Positions 12,512 through 22,280 of a stretch of DNA of 64,000 nt are shown here, piece after piece. Source of the stretch: Ehretia macrophylla (Eukaryota > Streptophyta > Magnoliopsida > Boraginales > Ehretiaceae). The first letter of the stretch is position 1; each line of letters starts with the position of its first letter. The position numbers and the translations under genes were made by a program. The notes under the pieces are model-generated. The model saw only the letters and a list, made by a program, of their open reading frames with translations, ran no database searches and was not told the DNA's origin. Location of the stretch: positions 98,000,850 to 98,064,849 of the forward strand of contig CM075770.1 of assembly GCA_037974665.1 (NCBI GenBank). Direction: 5' to 3'.

Positions 12512-12977
12512 TGTAGACTCTTAGAACCCACAATTAAGATCGAGGTTGCCCTAATCCCTTTTTGTTTGTGGGGGTCCTGACAAGCGAGTGGCTCTCGGAT
12601 CCTAAGGTGTAGACAAGAGGCTGATATGATGCATGGTAGGGATAGTGTTTAGAGGTCCTTAAATTGCTTGCCCTATCACCCTGTGATCCCCCTTTAAATA
12701 CATTTCACATTCTCCTGACTTTCCATGTTGGGAGCTGATTCCCCCATGATACTCTTCTATCAAGCCCCGCATTCTTGTCGAGTATCCCTGATTGATTGAT
12801 TTCCTTCCACAATTATCTCATTCCCACCTTTTTATCATTCGTCAGACCTAGGCTCTGATCACCCTTACACCTCTATGGATTGCGCCCTTCCAAACCTTAG
12901 GGCCACGACCCACTACAACCCTTGCACTTTTATGGACTGCATCCTCCCAAGTCTTGGGGCTTCGGCCCACTACAACA
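12512..12977 (-). mobile_element. 5' LTR of the Tat fossil
   Basis: The proposed LTR runs tgtagactcttag...cactacaaca, giving TG...CA ends next to the primer site. It holds two imperfect tandem copies (about 12850-12975) of a segment that includes tatggattgcgcccttcc / tatggactgcatcctccc and ends cccactacaac. The outer end is inferred from the inverted terminal dinucleotides and from where unit A homology begins (about 12986). Confidence 0.65.
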
Positions 12978-13095
12978 ACTAGAACTTTTAGATGAGGTGC
13001 TCACTTAATATTAGCTATAAAAAGGCCTTAACATAACCACAGTAGCTGATAGCATAGGCGTTCATATAATCATACAAGCTTTTATGATTTTCCAA

Positions 13096-13280
13096 AATGT
13101 GCCTTTCACGTTCATTTATTATTCCAACTTTCGCATTGATCTATATTATGACATTCAAGTAATATTGCAAGTTTTACATTCATTCGTATTACAAGTTCCA
13201 CATTCGTTCATATCATGATATTCGCATTTATCCATATTGTGGCTATCTCACTTGCTCATATTATAACTTTTATACTAGTG
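13096..13280. repeat. 24-bp minisatellite, unit A
   Basis: A degenerate 24-bp period based on tattacaagttccacattc plus ttca is visible. This copy carries a small deletion compared with B, C and D. Confidence 0.7.
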
Positions 13281-13410
13281 AATATTCATTAGTGAGTACT
13301 TCATAACACTCATTATTGAAAATTCACCACAAAAGTATATTTTATCAAAAACTTTGCCTAAAAAAACCTTAAAGGTAAAAACTTGACTAAGAAAAATGAA
13401 TAAACTATTC

Positions 13411-13656
13411 TTACAATGATATATAACATACTTGGTCTATCTCATTAAAATATAACCAGGAAAAACCCAATAGGAAAAAACCCTTAGTAAACAAATTTAT
13501 TGGATTTTCACTTGAGTGTACTTGTTGAATATCAATGACATAATTAGTTTGAATGTTATAAACATAAACAAATTTTGAAGATATATGTTTTGTTTCTTTG
13601 CATTCAATATATCCAACTTTGATTTGTGTATTATAGACACCAAAATTTACAATCAC
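13411..13656 (-). mobile_element. Ty1/copia RNase H C-terminal remnant, unit A
   Basis: The minus strand reads ETKHISSKFVYVYNIQT and IDIQQVHSSENPINLFTKGF. These match the end of plant copia RNase H, which usually reads KHI..KFFYTHDLQ...GEIDVQQ..S.DNLADLFTK. It is an old broken fragment, repeated in units B, C and D. Confidence 0.8.
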
Positions 13657-13739
13657 GAATTTGTAGACACTAGCAATCTATACGGTCAGAAGGCAAAGAA
13701 AGTGACGTGAGTCTTTGACACTAGTGTAGTGCCAGCCAA

Positions 13740-14560
13740 AGACGCTTTATCACTCAAGTCAGTGCTTTATTAGGAGGTGTATAAATATAAGAACTAGTGA
13801 ATATAAGGAAGTTTAGGGGAACTACCGTAGTAGGAGCCACAGAGTATAGGGTAGGCTATTGATAGAGAGGGGGAAAGAGTGAGTATTGCTAGAGGTGGTG
13901 AATACTCGATACCCTTTCCTTGGGGTAGGCGTGGCTTATTTATAGTTATCGGTAGGCCGGGAACCCATAGACTCTAGGATTGTATCCCTTGAGGATTCCT
14001 ATGAATCCATCGTTACTAATCCCTTAGGATGGAGATAAGGTTGGATCGTACCCCTAATCCATCGTTGTCATCCACTCACAGTAGATTAGGTAATTGATTT
14101 GTCCTTATGATCGTCTATCCTTATATATCTGAAGAGTTCAAGCCCTATTCGAATTCAACATCGATTATCCATATGTAGTGGTATCGATTCCCGGGCTCAC
14201 TTGAGGGCATTGGCCCAGGGTGAGCCTACTGTAGGGTATCCCGTGAGCTATTGGACCGGATATGTATCATAGTCCTACTATCATGAGTTGGTAGTAGAAC
14301 TCATCTTATGGCCTTGGGCTTATAGTAAGCCTACCATAAGGTTAGCCGGTGACGACCGAATTGTTTATGGATTGTAGCTCTACCTTCATGGGTTGAAGGG
14401 GATCAAATGATCTGTCGTTGTGGGACCATGGGCCCAAGACCGGTTTTGATTATAACATGTATTACATGCTACATTATCTTCATATGATGCAATTGGATTA
14501 TCTTTGTTGGAGAGTAATTCCTATGATTACGAACACGTCGCATGACAAATCTGAAGCATA
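13740..14560 (-). mobile_element. LTR-like block with minus-strand TATA, unit A
   Basis: The block has no coding signal. A minus-strand TATA (CTATAAATAAG, about 13933-13945) lies in a GC-richer setting. Its layout resembles a minus-oriented solo LTR, but the ends are not resolved. It recurs in B (33824-34423 and 36978-37157), C (about 52260-53045) and D. Confidence 0.4.
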
Positions 14561-14563
14561 TAG

Positions 14564-14982
14564 TGTAACATCCATCTCACATCGGTTGTGTATAAGATTT
14601 GTGTTGAGTTTTTACTGATTTGGGTTTACTCCTATTACCAAAATGAGGTTAAACATTTTGTATCAATTGATTAGGTTTAATGTGTTGACAAGTCAAGAAT
14701 TGGGTCTTAGTCATTAAAAGTAGTATTAGAGTAGGCTACTAGGCAAAAGTGTTGGCTTGCCTACTCCCTGGTAGTCCTAGGCTGTAGTTTTGTTCTGTTT
14801 GGAGTGACGAGGACATTGCAAATTTAAGGGCAAGAGTATGTGATATCCCCTTCTATGTCAGTAATGCATGAGATTTGTATTCAATTCATAATGAATTAGG
14901 TTTACTACTACTATGAATACGACTTTTAGTATTTTTTGGGTCAATTGATTAGACTGGTAGTGTTGGCACATCAGTAGTTGAG
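14564..14982 (+). mobile_element. TRIM (terminal-repeat retrotransposon in miniature), unit A
   Basis: Two diverged terminal repeats of about 150 bp start tgtaacatccatctcacatc (14564) and tgtgatatccccttc (14839). The 125-bp interior begins with a primer-site-like agtagtattagagtagg (initiator-Met type) near 14720 and ends in the purine tract tttaagggcaagag. There is no coding capacity. This copy has lost about 8 bases at the right end that B and C retain. Confidence 0.75.
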
Positions 14983-15087
14983 ATTATATGTATATTTTCA
15001 ACTAGCCTCATGAATTGTCATAATCTCAACACAATTTGAAGAGGTAGTAGTTATGGTTTGTTTTTCTTAAAGGTCAAGCAAATATGC

Positions 15088-15141
<54 letters not shown>

Positions 15142-16471
15142 GTTTTTATGCAAACGGATACGTATATACCATTGATTTGTATATGTTAAAAAATGTGAAT
15201 GTCAATGATAACATTCAGAATGCATCAATAAATAACATGGAATACCGATTGTGGTAGAAGACTTAAAGTTCCATCCTAAACCAATTAAGTATGGTATCAT
15301 AATTGAGTTTTGCTCCAATCTTATTTATTCACATTAGTACCATTCTTGTTTAGATGCCGACAGTAGTATATGAAGCTTTTAGTTCACCTGTGTGTGTATA
15401 TATATCAAGTCTAGAATTATTAATTGAACCTCATTTAAATAGATTTCAAGTAATTAAGTGTTACAAGAAAAAGTTTAGCTGCCGCCCACTTTGTACTCTT
15501 CATCCTTCTTTTTATTCTAACCTTATTACTTTTGAAATTACACAAGGACCCTAACCTAATGTTGGAACTTTTTTTTATTTTTATGGACTACCACTAATTG
15601 AGACATTTTTTAATGTTTCAAAAATGGGTCAAGATTGATCGATAAAGCGCAAAATATAATCCATGGTAATCGAGTTCAATTAAACCAAAAGTCTTTTTCA
15701 CTACTCTTATTATTTTTATTAGTTGAGTGATATATAAGAGGTAAGACATGTTTTAAATCTAGAATAGTCTGATGATGAGGCCCAATAAAGTATTGTAAAG
15801 CTAGATCCGTTTCTTCTATCCGGATACTAATAGTCTATAAATTAGTGGTTCTAAACTCGAGCCAAGATGATTTACTAAATGACTAAGGTTCTATTTGACC
15901 TAATTTTTAGATACACAAAAGTGATTTCTGATAATTTAAAAGCTAAAATTAACCTGTTTGGCCAATGTTTGAAAGTGTTTTTAAGTAAAAGCTGAAGTTG
16001 TAAAAGGTTAAAAAATAAGAAGCTCTAAATTAGAGTTTTTTTAAAAAAAAAAATTGCAAAACTATTTTTATGCTGGGAGTTTTTTTTTTTTTTTTTTTTT
16101 TCTCAAATATCAACTATTTAAGTGGTCCTTAAACTATGAACTCAAAGAAGTTATAAAGTATTAAAGATCTAAAACGAGTAGAAAGATTACCAAGGAAATA
16201 TCAGTTTAAAGTCGGTCAAAAACTTTGAAAAAAAACAGAAGAAGTCGGTCAAATTTGATATGAAAAGTCAAATCAGGTCTCTTAAGTGATATAAACTCCT
16301 GCATAGCATGAGAATATGAGCTAATGAAAAATTAGGAAACAACACACAGTCTAGGTGCAAATCCAATCCATTCCAACTCAGAATAGAATTACTAGTGGAA
16401 AATTAGAAAACCAATTTAATACGAGATAAAATTCTTATTAAAAGGGTGACTTACATCCCAAGTTTTGTTCG
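14983..16471. other. AT-rich spacer upstream of the GDSL-like gene, unit A
   Basis: No gene is seen. The spacer contains a (TA)n run at 15091-15138, an A/T-rich stretch from about 15880 to 16110 with phrases such as gtttggccaatgtttgaaagtg that resemble ends of small non-autonomous DNA elements, and a T run at 16079-16102. From 16242 it carries the gene-proximal segment that is duplicated at 18827. Confidence 0.6.
15091..15138. repeat. (TA)n microsatellite, unit A
   Basis: A pure AT dinucleotide run. The same site is short and irregular in unit B (about 49898-49930) and has become a (GTATATAT)n compound repeat in unit C (53581-53660). Confidence 0.95.
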
Positions 16472-16480
16472 TCTATAAAT
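16472..16480 (+). promoter_or_regulatory. Probable TATA box of the GDSL-like gene, unit A
   Basis: tctataaat lies 88 bases before the ATG, which leaves room for a 5' leader of about 60 bases. The same element is conserved in unit C and in both duplicated promoter fragments. Confidence 0.65.
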
Positions 16481-16567
16481 GACATAGGTTGCTAAGAAGA
16501 CAACTCTGAAATCATATACGTATCCAGTTCTCTTTTTGATTACAATCTTGCAGTTTTCAGCTTTTCC

Positions 16568-17437
16568 ATGGCATCATCTAGAAAACCGTCTCTTCTTCTT
16601 CTTCGTTATACACTAGTTCTCCTGTTATTCGTATCATTGTTTGCAACATCATATGCACGAGCCCTAAAATCTCATGCACGAGTGATCACGAAGCGATGTG
16701 ATTTCGATTCAATATATAGTTTTGGAGAAGGCAGTTCTTCAGTTTCCAACGGTCTAGTTTCCTCTGCCTTCAATGTCCCTTTTCCTTTTTCATACAAGGA
16801 TGCAGATTTCGTATCGGGTGCTAGCTTTGCCGTCCCTGGAGCCACTGTTATGAACCCCAGTTTCTTCGTGAAGAACAGAATCCAACCTCCTCCTGCTCAA
16901 GCTTCACTCCAGTCTCAGATCAATAACTTTGTGGACCTTCTTGGTGCAAGATTAATCATGCCGTACCAAGAGCGTGCTAAGAAGCTTCAAGGGGCTCTTT
17001 TCTTTATCAATCAACCTGGTATTACTGATTACGAACAAGCTTTCTTGCAAGGAAAATCGATGACCCAGGTCTCCAAGTTGGTGCCAGAAATTGTTTCCAC
17101 AATCAAGAACCAAATAAGGAAGTTGATCTTTGCCGGTGCATCCAATGTTCTTGTTTCTGGAGTTCCACGCTTGGCATCTATCCCCGGATTTCGGAAACTA
17201 TTGCGCAACCCCAACGGGCTGAACACCTTCGGATTATTTCACAACGATCATCTTCAACAGGCACTTGTTGAATTGAAGCTGGAATTTCCTGAGGCTCACA
17301 TTGTGTATGCAGATTATTACAAGATGAACGAGAGAGGTTTTAGCCAGTCAGCACTCGAATTCGCCAAGGCAAGACGTTGCAACTATTTTCAGATTGGAGA
17401 CTTGTCTTACCTTAGGCGCGAAGTTCTTCTTGTATAA
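16568..17437 (+). CDS. GDSL esterase/lipase-like protein, short and probably non-catalytic (unit A copy)
   Basis: An uninterrupted 289-codon frame. Residues 1-31 form a signal peptide (basic start, LLLLRYTLVLLLFVSLF core, likely cleavage after SYA), so the product should enter the secretory pathway. The rest resembles plant GDSL lipases: CDFDSIYSFGE at 43-53, GASFAVPGATVM at 83-94, QINNFVDLLGA near 115, GITDYEQAFLQGKS near 150, HNDHLQQALVELKLEFP near 225 and IVYADYY near 246. Family members are usually 350-390 residues with several introns; this one is short and intronless. From memory of the family, the GDS nucleophile block with the segment after it is missing, the usual GGND block reads GITD, and the C-terminal DxxH block is absent. 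That argues against esterase activity. It could be a retained non-catalytic paralogue, a retrocopy or an early pseudogene. The start is supported by the signal peptide and the upstream TATA. Unit C holds an almost identical copy. Confidence 0.7.
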   Translation: MASSRKPSLLLLRYTLVLLLFVSLFATSYARALKSHARVITKRCDFDSIYSFGEGSSSVSNGLVSSAFNVPFPFSYKDADFVSGASFAVPGATVMNPSFFVKNRIQPPPAQASLQSQINNFVDLLGARLIMPYQERAKKLQGALFFINQPGITDYEQAFLQGKSMTQVSKLVPEIVSTIKNQIRKLIFAGASNVLVSGVPRLASIPGFRKLLRNPNGLNTFGLFHNDHLQQALVELKLEFPEAHIVYADYYKMNERGFSQSALEFAKARRCNYFQIGDLSYLRREVLLV

Positions 17438-18220
17438 AGCTTCTTACGTATGACAAAGGCTACGCTGTGAAGACAACTGATACAACAGATGTTGCCAGGT
17501 GCTTCTAACTGATGACTTCAAGACAGACTTCTCAATCCCAGCAGCTTGTATATATTTTTGGTGTCCAATTGTATCACAATTAAGAATCTATGTAATAGAA
17601 CTACGTTGCAGTTTGATCCTTGATACGGGTGGGTATCAAGGTACGTAGGCAGCCAATATTGGTACGTAAGCAACTAATTATATTGGTCCAACTGCTTTAT
17701 TATTAAATAACAAATTTTCTATTGATATATCTTGTTGATTGGATTTAGTTACTAATCTGCGTATATGAATGAACGGCATTATTAAGGATCTTTATGAAGT
17801 TCCTCATTGACGCTTCCAAACTATGTGACAATAACAATGTGATATTTTTCCGATCATATACAATGGGTGAAATAAATATGCCATGGAATGCAACAAAGAA
17901 TAAATATATTAATGTTGATAGGACTCAGAGCTGAGGTAATCACTGTGAAGTGAGAAGTTTTATGCTAAGTTTAAAATATCTTGTAATTATTTTTCAAGCA
18001 TTACATTTTCTACTCCATTATGTTTCTCATCAATGATAGAAATAGGAACAACTTGTATTACCAATTGCCATCGGAAAAGCAGATAAGGGCGAGTCCTACT
18101 TTCTAGCTTGACGGACAAGTATAACTGAACTCGAAAAATTGCCGTGTGATTCCACCTATTCCACGTGCCCCATGCTACTCAGATCAGATACTTTCAGCTA
18201 CTGGACTACTTTAGCACTCC
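17438..18220. other. 3' flank of the GDSL-like gene, unit A
   Basis: No ORF of note. It begins with a transcribed-looking 3' segment (cttgtatatatttttggtgt near 17550, then a gatacgggtgggtatcaagg palindrome-like stretch near 17622) and becomes AT-rich intergenic sequence. It is conserved in unit C (55950-56749). No missing GDSL C-terminal exon is recognisable here. Confidence 0.5.
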
Positions 18221-18529
18221 TCATCTACTCTCCCCAATGATCTCATGAAGCATTGATTGAGTAGCATTTACAGGCAAATAATTTGTATATGCTACTGCGG
18301 TTGTACTGGATGAACCATAACGACTAGTATCAGTTCTTGGAACATCATCACTCATGAAGCTTGTTGTATCTTCGAACTTCCAATCAATTAGATATTTAGG
18401 CCTTAAAGTGACAACAGTAATCCTGAGGATGTTTGAGTGCACAAAAAAAGCCACTTGTAAATAAAGCAATGCCACAAAAAGCACATCCAATTCATTATGT
18501 GAGCTGCAATATATAGAGTTACAAAGCAA
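18221..18529 (-). other. Unrecognised 102-codon ORF, unit A
   Basis: The frame reads from an ATG at 18529 to a stop at 18221. Residues 13-35 are hydrophobic (VLFVALLYLQVAFFV) and the C-terminal half is Ser/Thr/Asp-rich (FMSDDVPRTDTSRYGSSSTT). I recognise no family. The N-terminal part lies just downstream of a minus-strand TATA (ctctatatattgc, about 18507-18519) and next to a copia LTR remnant, so it may be LTR-derived. The C-terminal part looks like a last host exon, with an acceptor-like acatcctcag/g sequence in the middle. Unit C keeps it open (56750-57058) with four amino-acid differences. It could also be a chance frame. Confidence 0.3.
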
Positions 18530-18826
18530 TCGTAAAGCTTCCTAGATAGCTACTTATCCTAAGTCTGGTACATTGATACATATCAAGTTAATCACAATAC
18601 AAATATAGTAATACATATCTAATACAACAGCCATGTGAGATGAGGATGAGATGACCTATGGAGTTGAAAGACTTTAATACTCCCCCTCAAGGTGGCGCAT
18701 GCAGGTTCGAAATGCCCAACTTGCTCAATATCCAATGAAACTGATCGCGACCATGCACTTTAGTAAAGATATCAGCCAATTGATTTGTTGTGGAGATAGG
18801 CCGAGGAATGATTTCATGAGCTTGAA
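18530..18826 (-). mobile_element. Ty1/copia 3' end remnant, unit A
   Basis: The minus strand has the tail of a copia polyprotein (QLADIFTK-type text is clearest in the unit C copy, then LGISNLHAPP-like), the purine tract TTGAGGGGGAGT at about 18680-18692, and the first part of an LTR to the left. A broken fragment. It lies exactly at the left border of the duplicated GDSL promoter. Confidence 0.65.
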
Positions 18827-19212
18827 AAGTCGGTCAAATTTGATATGAAAAGTCAAATCAGGACTCTTAAGTGATATAAACTCCTGCATAGCATGAGAAT
18901 ATGAGCTAATGAAAAATTAGGAAACAACACACAGTCTAGGTGCAAATCCAATCCATTCCAACTCAGAATAGAATTACTAGTGAAAAATTAGAAAACCAAT
19001 TTAATTCGGGATAAAATTCTTATTAAAAATGTGACTTACATCCCAAGCTTCGTCTATAAATGACATAGGTTGTTAAGAAGGCAACTCTGAAACCATATAC
19101 GTATCGAGTTCTCTTCTTCATTACATCTAAGTTTAATTTTGTTCGTTAAAATCTTGCAGTTTTCAGCTTTTCCATGGCATCATCTAGAAAACCGTCTCTT
19201 CTTCTTCTTCGT
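18827..19212 (+). repeat. Duplicated GDSL promoter and first codons, unit A
   Basis: The segment matches 16242-16606 from aagtcggtcaaatttgat through the TATA (19053-19061), the leader and about 13 codons. It differs by scattered substitutions and by about 26 extra leader bases (aagtttaattttgttcgtt) that the GDSL gene lacks. Homology stops after cttcttcttcgt. Confidence 0.85.
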
Positions 19213-19698
19213 CATTCACCCTTCAACTTTACAGTTATCCAACCAGTGATGGCAACTTACTCTAGGAAAAGAACAGCACCTCCAAAAACCAGGCTATCTA
19301 AGATGAGCTCAAGCTCTACCATCAACAATGGCACGAAAAAGGCCAGGTTCACGTACATGCTGCCGCAGGAACCAGCAATCATTGGTGATCTAGAAAGGAG
19401 AATTGATCAATCCACCTCACCTCAAGAGAATGACCAGTTCAAGGTTCCACCTTCCATGGCTAATGGTATCAATGTCTCAAATTAAACATTGCCATATGAT
19501 GAGAACACAAGTATGAAGAAGGTTGATGTTGACAATGCAAAGTGTGCACGAGGGGAGAGCAACGGCAGCTATTGGACACCCTCTATTGACGGCATAATAC
19601 AGAAGACGAATGAGAACATTCTGAAGATAATTGATGCTCTCTATGGTCCTGGTAGACATCCTAAGTTGCCAGTTTTTGAAGAGAGGTGCCGTGAATAA
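19174..19698 (+). pseudogene. Chimeric gene: GDSL start fused to unrelated frame, unit A
   Basis: The first 13 codons (MASSRKPSLLLLR) and the promoter come from the GDSL-like gene. They are followed in frame by an unrelated sequence (MATYSRKRTAPPKTRLSKMS, then SSSTINNGTKK and YMLPQEPAIIGDLERR). A TAA at 19483-19485 ends a 103-codon product. The same frame then stays open to 19698 (KIIDALYGPGRHPKLPVFEE), so the original downstream gene was probably longer and is now broken. I do not recognise its family. Only the first half of the signal peptide core is retained, so secretion is doubtful. Unit C carries a more decayed copy. Classified as a pseudogene, though a short chimeric product in this unit cannot be excluded. 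Confidence 0.6.
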
Positions 19699-19962
19699 TT
19701 GGATATAAGTCCCTAGTACCCTCCATGGATATTAGAGAAAGCAGCATATATACTACTAACTTCTTATGACTCTTTACAGAAAATTTTGATCATCTTTGAC
19801 GGGTAGATCATAGAACTTACTGTACCAAATAAATGATAATTTTCTTTTCTTTTCTTTTTTTGTTTTGTTTTCAAATCTTCGAATTAAACATGCTTTTACC
19901 TTATATGTTAGGGTATTGGACGTAGGTCATATGCACTTCACTTGTTGTTGGGTTTTGTATAT
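19699..19962. other. Remainder of the chimeric pseudogene locus, unit A
   Basis: No further reading frame. It contains a pyrimidine-rich tract (tttcttttcttttctttttt near 19845) and leads into the 8-bp target duplication of the hAT-like element. The AAATAAATGATAA stretch near 19829 is a possible polyadenylation region. Confidence 0.35.
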
Positions 19963-20252
19963 CATATGCAGTGTTGTCGAAATCGTACAAATAAGCAAAG
20001 AAATGATGCAAATCGAATGGAAAAATTGTGAATCAAACGTGAATTGTATGTGAATTGTAATGAATTGTACGATTTATTAAATCGTGAACGATTCAAACCA
20101 CACTTAAAAAAGCCCACACAATTAGCCCAATTTTAACAAATCTGAACAAATAAAATTATAAAAAAAAAGCCCATTAACATTATCAGTATATCAAATTCTC
20201 AAATTTCAAGTTTCAACTACAAAATCACAAAAATAAAAAGCCCTAATTGCTA

Positions 20253-20306
<54 letters not shown>

Positions 20307-20876
20307 TATCTGTAACTGAGTTGATCGCATTTGAGTGGAGTTTTCGAGAGCTTTTTCTAGCCGTGTCAAAAACTCAAGAATCAAACAGTGGAATCAGAGA
20401 GAGGACTCAAGAGCGGTTAAGTAAGTTGTAAGTGAGCTTTTTAGTTGTTTAATATGCTGATCTTTAATACTTTGCTTTTTAGTTTGGTTTTTTTTTCCGC
20501 TAAGTTGCTTTTTAGTTTGGTTTGTTGGTTAGACGTGGTCGTTAAAGCATTAAAGGTTAAAAAATTGCTTTGGAATTTAGTTTGGATATTAAAGCATAAA
20601 ATATTATTTTGGTCTTTGTAGTTTGGACATAAAATTGCTTTGGAATTTAGTTTGCAAGATAGTGATCATTAGAAAAGTAACAAAAAATATATATTAATAT
20701 ACATTCAAAAGAAGAATTTCAACTAAAAACTGTTAATGGAAACATAATATATCAAATTAATCTAACTTTAAATTTGTGATTAAATCGGTATAGTTCATGA
20801 TTCGTTATGATTCACGATTCAAAAAAATAATATTTTGATTCACGATACAATTCGCGATGACAACTATTCATATGCA
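19963..20876. mobile_element. Non-autonomous hAT-like transposon, unit A
   Basis: The element (19971-20868) is flanked by identical 8-bp CATATGCA duplications (19963-19970, 20869-20876). It has imperfect inverted ends, gtgttgtcgaaatcgtac on the left and gattcacgatacaattcgcg/atgacaac on the right, with AATCGTGAACGATT-type motifs subterminally. An 8-bp duplication is the hAT hallmark. There is no transposase frame. The (GA)n run at 20256-20303 lies inside. The same insertion with the same duplication sits in unit C, so it predates the duplication. Confidence 0.75.
20256..20303. repeat. (GA)n microsatellite, unit A
   Basis: An agagag run inside the hAT-like element; the unit C copy is shorter. 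Confidence 0.95.
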
Positions 20877-20969
20877 ATGGTTAGTCCTAAGGGATGAGAG
20901 ATTTGAAACCAACACTTCTTGGTCGGGGAGTAAGGCTTTTGCCACCAAGTTTTTCCTTTGGGTATATAT

Positions 20970-22280
20970 CCTAGTCTAACATAGTGTATGGAATCAATTC
21001 ATATGTGGAATTCATTTCATTTATAAATGAATTTCATGAAGAATTCATTTACAAATGAATTCTCTTGTTTGGAATTGAAAAATAATATTAAGTCAATTTT
21101 GTTATTTATAAATCCAAGTTGTGTTTGGAACACATATGAAATTAATATTAATAGTTATATTTTACTTAAATACCCTTCTTTTATTGTATTTTAGTTTTTT
21201 TTGCAGACATTCAACCTGTCATCTAACATTATTTTTGGACCACTCAAATCATGTAATGATGAGATTATTTTGTGCAGATTATTAAAGTACTTGTGGCCTG
21301 CATTACATTAAGAACTTTCTTCATACTTCATTATTTAAATATTTTATTCTACAAGCCAACATCATTGTCCTATGAACTATGAACCCATCCTTTAGTTGTA
21401 AACGAGGCGAATAATCTATATAAACAACAAATATACACTAGTAAATAATTAAAAAAATTCACAAATCATAGAAAATATATTGGAGAAGGCAATCAGAAGG
21501 CAAATGAAATAGTAAATAATTACTAAGTGAGAGTTTGGCCAATATTTAGTTGGTATGATAATTAAACATCTAATGAGTATTATCATGAAACAATGTTTTG
21601 CATGACTTTTCTCAATTTTTTCTACATTTGGTCAACATTACTAATAACATAAATCTACATGGCAAACCTAGGAAACTACAAAAAGTTGATATTGATAGTA
21701 TAGTGAAACTGAAAAAGATTGTCCCAAAGAAGAATCACATGTCCCTGAAAGAATAATCTATATGGAAAACCTAAGAATTATGTACAGAGCCCTTTAATTT
21801 CATGTTATTCTCTTGAAAATAAGAAGGAACAATAACAACAACAACATAATAGTACTATAATAATAATAACAAAAAGAATAATACATAATAGAAAAGATAT
21901 CGCGAATAAACTTGCAAAAAAAATCAAACGAATATTTGAAAGAGGAATGAATGGAAGAAGTTAACTTTTTTTTTTCTTTTTGCCGTCAATTTGGAAGAAG
22001 AGTGAAGAATGGGAAAGAAGAGTGAAAAATATGTTTTTTTTTTTTCATTTAACTTGAGGGTAGTTTTGTTCTCAAATGATTTGCAACAGAATTAAAAAAA
22101 CGTGGATTTGCAAATTCCACCTCTTGGCCTAGGATTTGAGTAAGGCTTGTGCAAATCCAATAATTGCAAATCTTAGAATTGCAATTTTTTAAAAAGGTAT
22201 AACCAAAGAAAAAAAACTTGGATTTGCAAATGAATTCCACAAACTTTTGTAGAATTCATTTATTCCAAATAGTCTATAAA
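20970..22280. mobile_element. Possible inverted-repeat element, unit A
   Basis: Both ends carry GGAATTCATTT and CAAATGAATTC motifs in opposite orientations (about 20985-21065 and 22215-22275), enclosing an AT-rich interior with no ORF. The layout suggests a non-autonomous DNA element, but target duplications were not resolved. It is conserved in unit C (about 59505-60790). Confidence 0.35.

Larger units (their letters stand above)
8196..12977 (-). mobile_element. Tat-type Ty3 retrotransposon fossil, truncated
   Basis: On the minus strand, from right to left, the order is: 5' LTR (12512-12977), primer site, gag, protease, reverse transcriptase, RNase H, a second archaeal-type RNase H and the start of integrase. 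This order with dual RNase H is the signature of the Tat clade of plant Ty3 elements. The rest of integrase and the 3' LTR are absent because element 1 inserted at 8195/8196; they should lie left of the window. The coding region is broken, with several breaks. It is older than element 1. Confidence 0.9.

Noticed and set aside
17029-17226. Minus-strand 65-codon ORF inside the GDSL-like gene (also 55541-55738)
   Set aside because: Shadow of the plus-strand gene; identical in both units only because the gene is.
16568-17437. Calling the GDSL-like gene an active esterase with a gene symbol
   Set aside because: The expected catalytic Ser, Asn and Asp-His blocks are not visible and the protein is about 80-100 residues short.
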